Below are positions 42,449-50,669 of a stretch of 64,000 bases of DNA, piece by piece. Each line of letters opens with the position of its first letter. Position 1 is the first letter of the stretch. The DNA lies in contig AP026969.1 of assembly GCA_027923965.1 (NCBI GenBank), positions 4,092,001 through 4,156,000 of the forward strand, written 5' to 3'. Under the pieces are notes generated by a model, which worked only from the letters and a program-made list of their open reading frames with translations, did not search any database and was not told the DNA's origin. This DNA is from Comamonadaceae bacterium OS-1. GTDB lineage: Bacteria > Pseudomonadota > Gammaproteobacteria > Burkholderiales > Burkholderiaceae_C. A program made the translations under genes and the position numbers.

Positions 42449-42925
42449 ATGAAAATCGAAAAAAACACCGCCGTCACCCTACGCTACAAGGTGGCGGATG
42501 CCAAAGGCCTGCTGATCGAAGCGCCCAAAGACCCGATGGTCTACCTGCACGGCGGCTACAACAACACACTGCCCAAGATCGAAGCCGCACTGGAAGGCCG
42601 CGTGGCGGGCTACTCGGTGACGCTGGATCTGCAGCCCGAAGACGCGTTCGGCCTGCGCGACGAGTCGCTGGCGCGCAGCATCCCCAAGAGCGAGTTTCCG
42701 CCCGGTGTGAAGGTCGGCGGCCAGCTCAAGGGCATCAACGACAACGGCAGTGAGCAAATCTACAACGTCGTCAAGATCAAGGGCGACCAGGTGCTGCTGG
42801 ACGGCAACCACGCGCTGGCGGGCAAGGCGCTGCGCTTTACCGTCACGGTGACCGGCGTGCGGGCGGCATCCGAGGAAGAAATCACCCACGGCCACGTGCA
42901 CGGCGAACACGGCCACCACCATTAA
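42449..42925 (+). CDS. SlyD-type FKBP peptidyl-prolyl isomerase
   Basis: A 158-residue cytoplasmic prolyl isomerase and chaperone. It has the split FKBP core (MKIEKNTAVTLRYKVADAKG, VTGVRAASEEE), the inserted flap domain (LQPEDAFGLRDESLARSIPK, VKVGGQLKG) and the GHALAGKALRF-like segment reading NHALAGKALRFTV. The C-terminus is a short His-rich tail (HGHVHGEHGHHH), much shorter than the nickel-binding tail of E. coli SlyD. ATG 42449 is preferred because the upstream extension includes non-family residues. It is 18 bases ahead of argB. Confidence 0.9.
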   Translation: MKIEKNTAVTLRYKVADAKGLLIEAPKDPMVYLHGGYNNTLPKIEAALEGRVAGYSVTLDLQPEDAFGLRDESLARSIPKSEFPPGVKVGGQLKGINDNGSEQIYNVVKIKGDQVLLDGNHALAGKALRFTVTVTGVRAASEEEITHGHVHGEHGHHH

Positions 42926-42943
42926 TTGCAAGGAACCCGCACC

Positions 42944-43828
42944 ATGACCAACCCCATCGCCCCCCGCGACAAGGCCGACATCCTGGCCCAGGCCCTGCCC
43001 TACATCCGCAAGTTCCATGGCAAGACCATGGTCATCAAGTACGGCGGCAACGCCATGACCGACCCCGCGCTGCAGCAGGCCTTTGCCGAAGACGTGGTGC
43101 TGCTCAAGCTGGTGGGCATCAACCCGGTGGTGGTGCACGGCGGCGGCCCGCAGATCGAGGCGGCACTGGGGCGGCTGGGCAAAAAGGGCCAGTTCATCCA
43201 GGGCATGCGCGTCACCGATGCCGAAACCATGGAAGTGGTCGAATGGGTGCTGGCCGGCCAGGTGCAGCAGGACATCGTGGGCCTGATCAACCAGGCCGGT
43301 GGCAAGGCCGTGGGCCTGACCGGGCGCGACGGCGGCATGATCCGCGCCAAGCAGCTGCGCATGGCCGATAACACCGACCCCAGCGTGTTCCACGACATCG
43401 GCCAGGTGGGCGACATCGAAAGCATCGACCCCAGCGTGGTCAAGGCGCTGCAGGACGATGCCTTCATCCCGGTGGTCAGCCCCATCGGCTTTGGTGCCGA
43501 CAACACCAGCTACAACATCAACGCCGACGTGGTGGCGGGCCGCCTGGCCATCGAGCTGCAGGCCGAAAAGCTGCTGATGCTGAGCAACATCCCCGGTGTG
43601 CTCAACAAAGCAGGCGAGCTGCTGCCCGACCTGACCGCCAAGGACATCGACGCTCTGTTTGCCGACGGCACCCTGTCGGGCGGCATGCTGCCCAAGATCG
43701 CCGGTGCGCTGGATGCCGCCAAAAGCGGCGTGAAGGCGGTGCACATCATCGACGGCCGGGTGCCGCACGCGCTGCTGTTGGAGATCCTGACCGAGCAGGC
43801 CTTTGGCACCATGATCCGGTCGAGCTAA
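42944..43828 (+). CDS. argB: Acetylglutamate kinase
   Basis: Phosphorylates N-acetylglutamate in the second step of arginine synthesis. The 294-residue product has the amino-acid-kinase motifs [12 protein letters not shown] near the N-terminus, [49 protein letters not shown] and [18 protein letters not shown] 42944 follows AAGGA. It abuts the slmA-like gene with the junction TAAATG, so the two are transcribed together. Confidence 0.96.
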   Translation: MTNPIAPRDKADILAQALPYIRKFHGKTMVIKYGGNAMTDPALQQAFAEDVVLLKLVGINPVVVHGGGPQIEAALGRLGKKGQFIQGMRVTDAETMEVVEWVLAGQVQQDIVGLINQAGGKAVGLTGRDGGMIRAKQLRMADNTDPSVFHDIGQVGDIESIDPSVVKALQDDAFIPVVSPIGFGADNTSYNINADVVAGRLAIELQAEKLLMLSNIPGVLNKAGELLPDLTAKDIDALFADGTLSGGMLPKIAGALDAAKSGVKAVHIIDGRVPHALLLEILTEQAFGTMIRSS

Positions 43829-44455
43829 ATGGCCATGGAGTCGCCAGAAGAGTTATCTGTAGAAGCCCCCCGCAAACGCCCCAAGCCGGGCGAGCGCCGG
43901 GTGCAGATTCTGCAGGCCCTGGCCACCATGCTGGAGCAGCCGGGCTCCGAGCGCATCACCACCGCCGCCCTGGCCGCCAGGCTGGACGTGAGCGAGGCCG
44001 CGCTGTACCGGCACTTTGCCAGCAAGGCGCAGATGTTCGAGGGGCTGATCGAGTTCATCGAGCAGTCGGTGTTCTCGCTGGTGAACCAGATCGTGGCCAC
44101 GGCGGGCGACGCCCCGGGCCCACTGCAGGCACGCCGCATCGTCTCGGTGCTGCTGCAGTTTGGCGAAAAAAACCCCGGCATGGCCCGGGTGATGGTGGGC
44201 GACGCGCTGGTGTTTGAAAACGAGCGCCTGCAGCAGCGCATGAACCTGTTTTTCGACAAGATCGAGGCCACCCTGCGCCAGTGCCTGCGCCACAGCGACC
44301 CGGCCAGTGAAACCCCTACGGTGGACGCGCAGGTGCAGGCGGCGGTGATGACGGCGTTTGCCGCGGGCTGCCTGCAGCGCTTTACCCGCTCCGGCTTCAA
44401 GCGGCTGCCGACGGAGCAGCTGGAAGCCAGCTTGCGCGGCTTGCTATTTAAATAG
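43829..44455 (+). CDS. slmA: TetR-family nucleoid occlusion factor SlmA
   Basis: A 208-residue DNA-binding protein that, in enterics, binds chromosomal sites and blocks FtsZ ring assembly over the nucleoid. The N-terminal helices (RRVQILQALATMLEQPGSER, TAALAARLDVSEAALYRHFA, SKAQMFEGLIEFIEQSVFSL) match SlmA closely, as does GMARVMVGDALVFENERLQQ. The ATG sits immediately after the argB stop. The last two codons and the stop lie in repeat copy 12. Function is by family similarity. Confidence 0.88.
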   Translation: MAMESPEELSVEAPRKRPKPGERRVQILQALATMLEQPGSERITTAALAARLDVSEAALYRHFASKAQMFEGLIEFIEQSVFSLVNQIVATAGDAPGPLQARRIVSVLLQFGEKNPGMARVMVGDALVFENERLQQRMNLFFDKIEATLRQCLRHSDPASETPTVDAQVQAAVMTAFAAGCLQRFTRSGFKRLPTEQLEASLRGLLFK

Positions 44456-44500
44456 CAGCTATCCGTGCTTATTGAATAAGCACGGACAGCACTTTTTATG
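44444..44500 (-). repeat. Dispersed AGCAGCTAT-type repeat, copy 12
   Basis: Copy between convergent slmA and the carbohydrate-binding lipoprotein gene. It has a perfect stem CCGTGCTTAT / ATAAGCACGG and begins inside the slmA 3' end, whose TAG stop it provides. T-rich sequence follows, so it may also terminate slmA transcription. Confidence 0.75.
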
Positions 44501-44520
44501 CACCAACCGTCGCTACAGGC

Positions 44521-46626
44521 TTAAGGAGCCAAGGCCAGGTCGTCGAAGTAATACACCCGGTTCGCTGGCATGGCGGCGTAGCCACCGGCACCCAGGCCAA
44601 AGTCAAAGAACACGCTGGCCTTGTTGTAGGTGTTAGCCACATTCAGCGGCGCGGTGGGCAGCGACGTGTTGTAGCTGGTGGGGCCGTTGGGAATGTAGTG
44701 GGTGGAGGGGTCACCAAAATTGAAGCTCAGGGTCTCCCAGGCTCCGGATGCGGTGGTGAAGGCATCGGTTTCGCAGTTGATGCCGCCATTGGACGCGTTC
44801 TCCACTTTCAGGCGTACCCGCACGCCTGCTGCCGGGCTATAGACCCGCAGCGTCATGGTGGTTTTGCTGGCGGTGAAGGGGATGGTGGGCAAGGCATTGT
44901 TCGCCAGGGTGGAGATGGTGGAGCCGCCCCACTGCTCGGAGGCCAGATACTTGTACAACTTGGCGACCTTGTTGGTGCCACCAGTGGGGTCGGCCACTAC
45001 AGCAGAGGCGGTGCCGTACAGCCCAAAGTCGGTCAAGGTGGGTGCAGTGGCTTCGTCGAACGTGGCGAAGGTGCTGCCGGTGGGGGTGACCGGGGTACTG
45101 GAGCCCGCCACCAGGCTCAGGTCATCAAAGTAGAAGGTCTGCCCTGCCCCACCGCTGCCTGCGGTGCCAAAGTTGAAGAACACCGAAGCCTTGTTGAAGG
45201 TGTAGGCCAGATTCAGCGCCGCCGTGCCGCTGGCCGGATTGCCGAAGTCGAACGTCAGGGTTTGCCAGCCGTTAGCCACGGTGGTGACGGCCTCGGTTTC
45301 CACCGAATGGCTGCCATCCGCAGCGTCTTCCAGTTTGAGGCGGATCGGCATGCCCGCAGCAGGGGCCCAGACGCGGGCAGTCATGGTTTTGGCGCTGGCG
45401 CTGAGGGCGATGGCGGGGATGGACTGGTTGGCCCCGGTGGAGATCGTGGTACCCGCCCAGGTTTCGGACGGTGTGCCCGCCATGCCTTTCACCACCTGCA
45501 TCACTTTGCCGGTACCTCCTGCGGGGTCATTGACCACGGCACCGGTGTTGCCCCCAAAGTCGGTCAGTGTGTAGGTGGTGCCTGCGACATCGAAGGTGAT
45601 GAGCGCGGTGCTAGTGGAGGTGGTGGGCGGAGTCACAGGGGGCGTAACGGCACCGGGGACGACCGCAATGTCGTCAAAGTAGTAAGTCTTTTGCACCGAC
45701 GAGGCTTTGGAGCGGCCAAAGTCAAAAAAGATGCTCAGCTTGTCGTAGTTGGTGGCGTAGTTGACCGCGGCGGTGCCACTGGCCTGGGTGGCAAAGTTGA
45801 ACATCAGGGTTTGCCAGCCACCGGCCACGGTGGTGGTGGCTTCGGTTTCTACCGATTTGGTGTTGTCGGTGTGGCTCTCGATCTTGACGCGCACCGGAAT
45901 GCCCGCATCCGGTGACCACACCCGAACCGACATGCGGTTGTCGTTGGCGTTGAGGGGAATCTTGGGGCTGAAGCCTAAGCCCGCCGCGGCGGTTACCGTG
46001 GTGCCCGCAAAGCTCTCGGAACCGGCGGCGCGCACCACCTTGGCCACCTTGTTGGTGGCATCGGCCGGGTCCACGGCAAGGCTGGAGTCTTCGGCACCGC
46101 CAAAGCCGATAAACCCGTAGTCCACGGTGGCGCTGTCAAAATTGACCGGCAAGGCCATCTGGGTCTTGGCGACTACCGGGGCCGTGGTGTCGAACACCTG
46201 CGAAGCGGTGGCCACTGTGGCGCTGACGTTGCCTGCGATGTCGCTAAAGCTGCCTGCGGCCACGGTCACGGTCATGGTGTCGCTGGTGTTGGCCAGGGGG
46301 ATGACCACCAGGTTGGCCGACTTGCCGTCGCTGGACATGGTGAACGCGCCTTTGGTGCCCTTGGCAACGGTGATGTCGTCCGCCGAGAAGCTGTTGCCCA
46401 CGTCTTCGCTGAAAGTAAACAGAAATGTGACGTTACCGGTGGCTGTGGCTGCATCGGTGTTGTCGCCAATGGTGACGGTGGGCGGGGTGGTGTCGGCGGG
46501 TGCGGTGGTGACCACAGGGACCGAGCCGGGTGGCGGCACGGCATCGCCGCCGCCGCAGGCGGTGACCAGCAGGCAGGCCGCCAGTGCGCTGGCGGTGAGG
46601 GGAAATCGGTGGATAGGCAGTTTCAT
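44521..46626 (-). CDS. Lipoprotein with Ig-like domain and three carbohydrate-binding-like repeats
   Basis: A 701-residue secreted lipoprotein. The signal MKLPIHRFPLTASALAACLL ends at lipobox VTAC. Residues ~35-150 form a bacterial Ig-like domain (PPTVTIGDNTDAATATGNVT, FSEDVGNSFSADDITVAKG). Then come three ~170-residue repeats, each with a TLTDFGG-like start, a WAGTTIS-like loop, MTARVWAPAAGMPIRLKLED, SVETEAVTTVANGWQTLTFD and ending in KASVFFNFG...YYFDD. They read as beta-sandwich carbohydrate-binding modules; no catalytic motif is seen. ATG 46626 has GGAG upstream. A LacI-type palindrome lies 53 bases upstream, tying it to the beta-1,3-glucan locus. Likely a surface glucan-binding protein. 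Confidence 0.82.
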   Translation of the reverse strand: MKLPIHRFPLTASALAACLLVTACGGGDAVPPPGSVPVVTTAPADTTPPTVTIGDNTDAATATGNVTFLFTFSEDVGNSFSADDITVAKGTKGAFTMSSDGKSANLVVIPLANTSDTMTVTVAAGSFSDIAGNVSATVATASQVFDTTAPVVAKTQMALPVNFDSATVDYGFIGFGGAEDSSLAVDPADATNKVAKVVRAAGSESFAGTTVTAAAGLGFSPKIPLNANDNRMSVRVWSPDAGIPVRVKIESHTDNTKSVETEATTTVAGGWQTLMFNFATQASGTAAVNYATNYDKLSIFFDFGRSKASSVQKTYYFDDIAVVPGAVTPPVTPPTTSTSTALITFDVAGTTYTLTDFGGNTGAVVNDPAGGTGKVMQVVKGMAGTPSETWAGTTISTGANQSIPAIALSASAKTMTARVWAPAAGMPIRLKLEDAADGSHSVETEAVTTVANGWQTLTFDFGNPASGTAALNLAYTFNKASVFFNFGTAGSGGAGQTFYFDDLSLVAGSSTPVTPTGSTFATFDEATAPTLTDFGLYGTASAVVADPTGGTNKVAKLYKYLASEQWGGSTISTLANNALPTIPFTASKTTMTLRVYSPAAGVRVRLKVENASNGGINCETDAFTTASGAWETLSFNFGDPSTHYIPNGPTSYNTSLPTAPLNVANTYNKASVFFDFGLGAGGYAAMPANRVYYFDDLALAP

Positions 46627-46678
46627 GGGGTTCTCCGGTAGGTTTTGGCTCAAAATAAATTCTGAAAAGCACAGTTAA

Positions 46679-46690
46679 GAAAGCGCTTTC
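46679..46690. promoter_or_regulatory. LacI-type operator upstream of the glucan-binding lipoprotein gene
   Basis: Perfect 12-bp palindrome GAAAGCGCTTTC, identical to the three other sites in this locus, 53 bases before the lipoprotein start. The promoter boxes are not clear. Confidence 0.8.
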
Positions 46691-46806
46691 AAATTTTCAT
46701 GTACGACGGGCTGCTGGTTGGCAATAGGTGTTCGGCTAGGACTCTCCCTTGCCTGCAGGCGCAGGCACTGCGGCGGCCGTCCACGGCAGCCAGGGATAGC
46801 GGCGCT

Positions 46807-49074
46807 TCATGGCGCGTGGCCCAGGGTGCCCGGTGGCACCTCCAACGTCTTGCCGTCGCTGAAACGCACGGTCAGCGGGGCTTTACCGGCATTGAAGGCC
46901 AGGTAGGTCTTGCCGCCTCCAGGTCGCTTGAACACGCTGTAGAGCGTGGTGTTGGCCGTGACACTCAGGTCCGGCGGCCCCATCTCTTGCAAGGCCAGCA
47001 GGCTGTGCAGGGCATGGCTGCGGGTGTCACCCAGCTCGAACGCGCCCCAGCGGTCCCAGCGCGCCAGCCCGGCTGCCGGGTCGGCCAGGCCCAAGTACTG
47101 GGCGAATATGTCTTGCCAGATATCCGGTGGGTCTACTTTTTTGCCCCGTGCCGCCCAGATGGCTTGCTCCGCGGGCAAGGTGGCCAGGCTGCGCTGTACA
47201 TAGGCCGGGTCGCGCCCCAGGTAGTTGGACACCGTGGTGATGGGCAGCAGGTTGATGCCCTTGATTTCACGCGGGTCGTCCGTCCACCAGGTGTTGTGCG
47301 CGTACTTGCCACCAAACACCATGCTGGCCTCGGTACTTTTGTATTCCGGCGGGAACACCAGGCCGTGCTGGTCAAACCAGTAGTGCCCTATGGCATCGAT
47401 CTCGCTGGTGTACAGATACAGGCCCAGGTCGCGCAAGGCACGGTTGCCGGTGATCTCGCCCCACAGCACCAGTCCGGCCCAGGCGTTGACGGCCTCGGAA
47501 GAGGATTCCTGGTTGTTGCCCGATGCACCCAGCCCGATGCCCGAAGCCCAGGAATGGCCTTCGTACACGTCGAAGTTGCGCAGGAAAGGGAAATCTGCCG
47601 CGCCGCGCCGGTCGGTAGCGATGTCGGCAATCAACAGCTCCACCATGCCGCCCCAGCGTTCTTTGCTGGCCCAGGCCGGGTCGCGCAGAGCGATGTCGGC
47701 CATGGCACGGATCCAGTAGCCGTAGTGGAAATGGTGGTCATTGAGCTGCTCCACGCTGAAAAATTCTTCGGGGTAGCCCACTACCGTGCCCAGGGCTTTG
47801 TCGTAGTGAAAATAGGTTTTGCTGCTGTCGCCCTTAAACCAGGACTCGATGCGCGACTGGGTGAGCTTGAGCAACTGGTCCCGTGCCGCCAGGTCGCCCT
47901 GCTGCTCGGCCACGTCCATCAGCTTGGTGATGCGTTGCAAGCCCTTGCCCTGCCAGTACGGGCCTTGGCCGATCTCCAGCATCATGCGGCGGGCATTGCG
48001 CAGGTCGGTTTTGAGCAGGTCTTTCAGCTCCTCGCTGCGCGCCGATGCCAGCACGCCAGGCCAATACGGCACAAAGCCGGTATAGGTCAGGCGGGTGTCG
48101 AATTCGGCGGCAGGCAGCAAGCGGATTTTGCCGCGCACCGTGTCATAGGCCGGGCCCAGCTTGCCCTCGACCGCGGGGTTGTTGAACCACTGGTGCGGGT
48201 ACAGGCCCAGCAGCGGGCCGACATTCGGGCCCTCCATCGCCTCGGTGCTGGCTTTGAAGTGGGTACGCACCTGGCCGGTGGCCGGGTCAAACTGCCAGTC
48301 CACCCGGGTGTCGCGCAAAAACGCATAGGCGTGGCGCGCCAGCAAGGCCAAGGTCTCGGGCGTGTCGTCGGGCAGCGCGGCAGCTGACACATAGCCCTTG
48401 CCCTCGGGCAGATGGCCTATCCACTCGGTGGGGCTGGTTTGCTCCCAGCGCACGCCGGTGGGGCCAAACAGCGCATACGACTTGCCCTGCACACGCAAGG
48501 CCAGCGTGCGCGCGTCGCCCTGGGCAGCAAAGCGCTCACCCGCTGCAGGCAGGGTAATGCGCACATCGCCCCGCGACAGCTTGACGAAGGCATACGGGCT
48601 GCCATGGGCCACGGTGACCAGCATCTGGTCGGCACCGCTGCCCATGTCGATGTCGATCGCCCAGTCGCTGGCACGCGCCAGCTTGGCTTTGCCAGGTGCA
48701 AAAGCCACCGGGGCGATCAGCAAAGGGTTGGCGTGCGGGTAGTGGATTTCCACGTCTTTGCGCTCGGTGGGCACCACCTGTTTGCTGGGCAGGGCCAGCT
48801 CAAACCCCTTGGCCGTGGCCTGCACTGTCAGTGGCTGGACAAACAGCACCTCGGGCTGGGGATTGAACAGCAGGGACGAATACCAGGTATTGGTTTGCGC
48901 TGCCGTGCGCAGCATGGCCTCAGTGCGGTACGGGGCTTTGGGCACCGCCCGGTCACTGCCTTTGGGGGCTAAAACATAGCTGCCTGCGCCCTGCTGCACG
49001 ACCTGGGCCAACGCAGTGGTGCAGGCAGCCGCCACGATCAAGCAGAGCAATGGGCGCAGTCTGGTGAACTTCAT
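46807..49074 (-). CDS. GH81 endo-beta-1,3-glucanase
   Basis: A 755-residue secreted laminarinase that should cleave internal beta-1,3 bonds of laminarin or curdlan-like glucans. The signal peptide is MKFTRLRPLLCLIVAAACTT with cleavage near ALA-Q. GH81 catalytic elements are visible: D446 in QLNDHHFHYGYWI, and E523 and E527 in NNQESSSEAVNAW, matching the Asp and the two Glu four residues apart known for the family. DVYEGHSWASG and YFHYDKALGTVVGYP are further signatures. ATG 49074 follows AAAAAGGAAG. A LacI-type operator and a TATGAT -10 lie just upstream. It diverges from the porin gene and seems to be monocistronic. Confidence 0.93.
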   Translation of the reverse strand: MKFTRLRPLLCLIVAAACTTALAQVVQQGAGSYVLAPKGSDRAVPKAPYRTEAMLRTAAQTNTWYSSLLFNPQPEVLFVQPLTVQATAKGFELALPSKQVVPTERKDVEIHYPHANPLLIAPVAFAPGKAKLARASDWAIDIDMGSGADQMLVTVAHGSPYAFVKLSRGDVRITLPAAGERFAAQGDARTLALRVQGKSYALFGPTGVRWEQTSPTEWIGHLPEGKGYVSAAALPDDTPETLALLARHAYAFLRDTRVDWQFDPATGQVRTHFKASTEAMEGPNVGPLLGLYPHQWFNNPAVEGKLGPAYDTVRGKIRLLPAAEFDTRLTYTGFVPYWPGVLASARSEELKDLLKTDLRNARRMMLEIGQGPYWQGKGLQRITKLMDVAEQQGDLAARDQLLKLTQSRIESWFKGDSSKTYFHYDKALGTVVGYPEEFFSVEQLNDHHFHYGYWIRAMADIALRDPAWASKERWGGMVELLIADIATDRRGAADFPFLRNFDVYEGHSWASGIGLGASGNNQESSSEAVNAWAGLVLWGEITGNRALRDLGLYLYTSEIDAIGHYWFDQHGLVFPPEYKSTEASMVFGGKYAHNTWWTDDPREIKGINLLPITTVSNYLGRDPAYVQRSLATLPAEQAIWAARGKKVDPPDIWQDIFAQYLGLADPAAGLARWDRWGAFELGDTRSHALHSLLALQEMGPPDLSVTANTTLYSVFKRPGGGKTYLAFNAGKAPLTVRFSDGKTLEVPPGTLGHAP

Positions 49075-49110
49075 GATTCTTCCTTTTTGCCAGTCTGGCA
49101 GATGCTTGAA

Positions 49111-49131
49111 ATCATAATGAAAGCGCTTTCA
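49111..49131 (-). promoter_or_regulatory. GH81 promoter region with LacI-type operator
   Basis: TGAAAGCGCTTTCA at 49118-49131 sits directly upstream of a minus-strand -10 hexamer TATGAT (49116-49111), that is, in the -35/spacer region. A bound LacI-family repressor would block polymerase. Confidence 0.75.
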
Positions 49132-49220
49132 AAACTTTCTGATTGTTTTCCCTTACTGGTTTTCCTCGGGGGGCAGCATGCATATTGTTACGACTAGGGA
49201 AAGTCCGGGGCGGGAGTGGA

Positions 49221-49265
49221 TTGACGTTGTGCAGCGGGATATTTATGCTTGTGAAAGCGCTTTCA
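49221..49265 (+). promoter_or_regulatory. Promoter plus LacI-type operator for the porin-GH17 operon
   Basis: TTGACG at 49221-49226, a 17-base spacer and TATGCT at 49244-49249 form a strong sigma-70 promoter. The perfect palindrome TGAAAGCGCTTTCA at 49252-49265 covers the expected transcription start. This is the textbook arrangement for repression by a LacI-family protein. Confidence 0.85.
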
Positions 49266-49283
49266 AAATACAAGGAATCAACC

Positions 49284-50645
49284 ATGCAACCCCTTTCCCA
49301 ACGGCACATACTCCGCCGAGGCACCCGTCGGCACGGCGCAATGGCGCGACCATCCCCGCTCGCCCCGCACCCGTTGCGCCTGGCCGCGTTGGCACTGGCC
49401 ATGGCCTTGCCCATGGCGGCGCAGGCGCTTGACTACGGCCCCTTTAGCCTGACGGGCTTTGCCAAGCTGGAATTCCAGCGCGGCAGCAACCGCTGCAGCA
49501 ACTGCCAGCTATTCCCCAACGAAGACAAACAGCGCCGGTGGGCCGATGACCTTGTGACGGGGAGCGAGTTCAAAACCTCCGAAAGCCACGTCACCCTGAT
49601 CCAGCCTTACCTGGGTGCCAAATTTGACCTGGGCCACGGCTTCAAATTGCAAGGCCTGCTAAGCCAGCGCTGGCGCGACGGCAAGGCCGACATTCCAGGC
49701 TACTGGTACGAGAAAAATGTGGCCCTGAGCCACGAAGACTACGGCAGCCTGCGCTATGGCGCCATGACCACCCGCACCTGGAGCGTGGCCGACTACCCCT
49801 ACGGCAGCAACGTCGGTGTGTCCGACGTATGGGGTGCCAGTGGCGCGGGCTACGGCCTGCTGACCAACGCGCTGCGCTACACCTCGCGCCCGTTCGACGT
49901 GCTCGACGGCGACCTAGTGCTGGAAGCAACCTATGACACGGGCAACACCGATTTCAAGATCAACAAGCCCAAGTTCTGGGAAACCTACGCGCAGTACCAC
50001 CGTGGCGACCTGGTGGTGGATGCCATGGTGCAGGAAACCCGCAACGGCAACCCCCAGGCCTGGAGCCATGGCCCGTTCAGCTCTGTCACCCCCAACGTTG
50101 CCGACGATGCCAAAGTGGGCAGCTCCGGCCAGGGCATTGCGATGGCCATGGCCCGCTACCAGGTGAGCCCGGCGTGGGAGGTGTCGGGCGGCATCCGGCG
50201 CAACCGCTGGAGCGGGGCTTACGCGGTCCAGACCAAGTTTGGCCCACCCGACCTGTGGAACAACATGTTCAACGTGGACTGGAACGGCACGCTGTACGGT
50301 GTGAAAGATCCCGGCTACCCCGCCACGTCGATCGACTGGATGGCCGGCCTGCGCCACCGCTCGGGTGCCTGGGTGGCATCCACCGGCATGGCCTACCTGG
50401 GCACGGCCAAAACCCACAACCCCAGCGAGCGCGGCCAAAGCAATGCCGCCCTGGTCAACACCCTGGGCTTGCAGTACGACTTTGGCAACGGCATGCAGGT
50501 CTACGGACTGGCAGGCATGGTGCACTACAAGCGCAAGGGCCTGGCCCCCATGTCCATGCCCGGCAACGCGGCATTCACCAACGTGGACTCACGCATCACC
50601 CGCACCGGCAACTGGTTTGGCCTGGGTGCGGTCTACACGTTCTAA
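49284..50645 (+). CDS. Outer-membrane porin, glucan-locus specific
   Basis: A 453-residue beta-barrel protein. A long basic N-region (QRHILRRGTRRHGAMA) precedes the hydrophobic signal core LAALALAMALPMAAQA; the mature part begins LDYGPFSLTGFAKLEFQRG and ends with the aromatic terminal strand WFGLGAVYTF expected for outer-membrane insertion. Alternating strand patterns run throughout. ATG 49284 has AAGGA at good spacing, so the much longer upstream frame through the promoter is not coding. It is first in an operon with the GH17-like lipoprotein and probably admits beta-1,3-gluco-oligosaccharides; the substrate is inferred from context. The cysteine pair RCSNCQL near residue 70 is unusual in a porin. 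Confidence 0.85.
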   Translation: MQPLSQRHILRRGTRRHGAMARPSPLAPHPLRLAALALAMALPMAAQALDYGPFSLTGFAKLEFQRGSNRCSNCQLFPNEDKQRRWADDLVTGSEFKTSESHVTLIQPYLGAKFDLGHGFKLQGLLSQRWRDGKADIPGYWYEKNVALSHEDYGSLRYGAMTTRTWSVADYPYGSNVGVSDVWGASGAGYGLLTNALRYTSRPFDVLDGDLVLEATYDTGNTDFKINKPKFWETYAQYHRGDLVVDAMVQETRNGNPQAWSHGPFSSVTPNVADDAKVGSSGQGIAMAMARYQVSPAWEVSGGIRRNRWSGAYAVQTKFGPPDLWNNMFNVDWNGTLYGVKDPGYPATSIDWMAGLRHRSGAWVASTGMAYLGTAKTHNPSERGQSNAALVNTLGLQYDFGNGMQVYGLAGMVHYKRKGLAPMSMPGNAAFTNVDSRITRTGNWFGLGAVYTF

Positions 50646-50669
50646 ACACCCCCCTACAAAGGTATTTCC

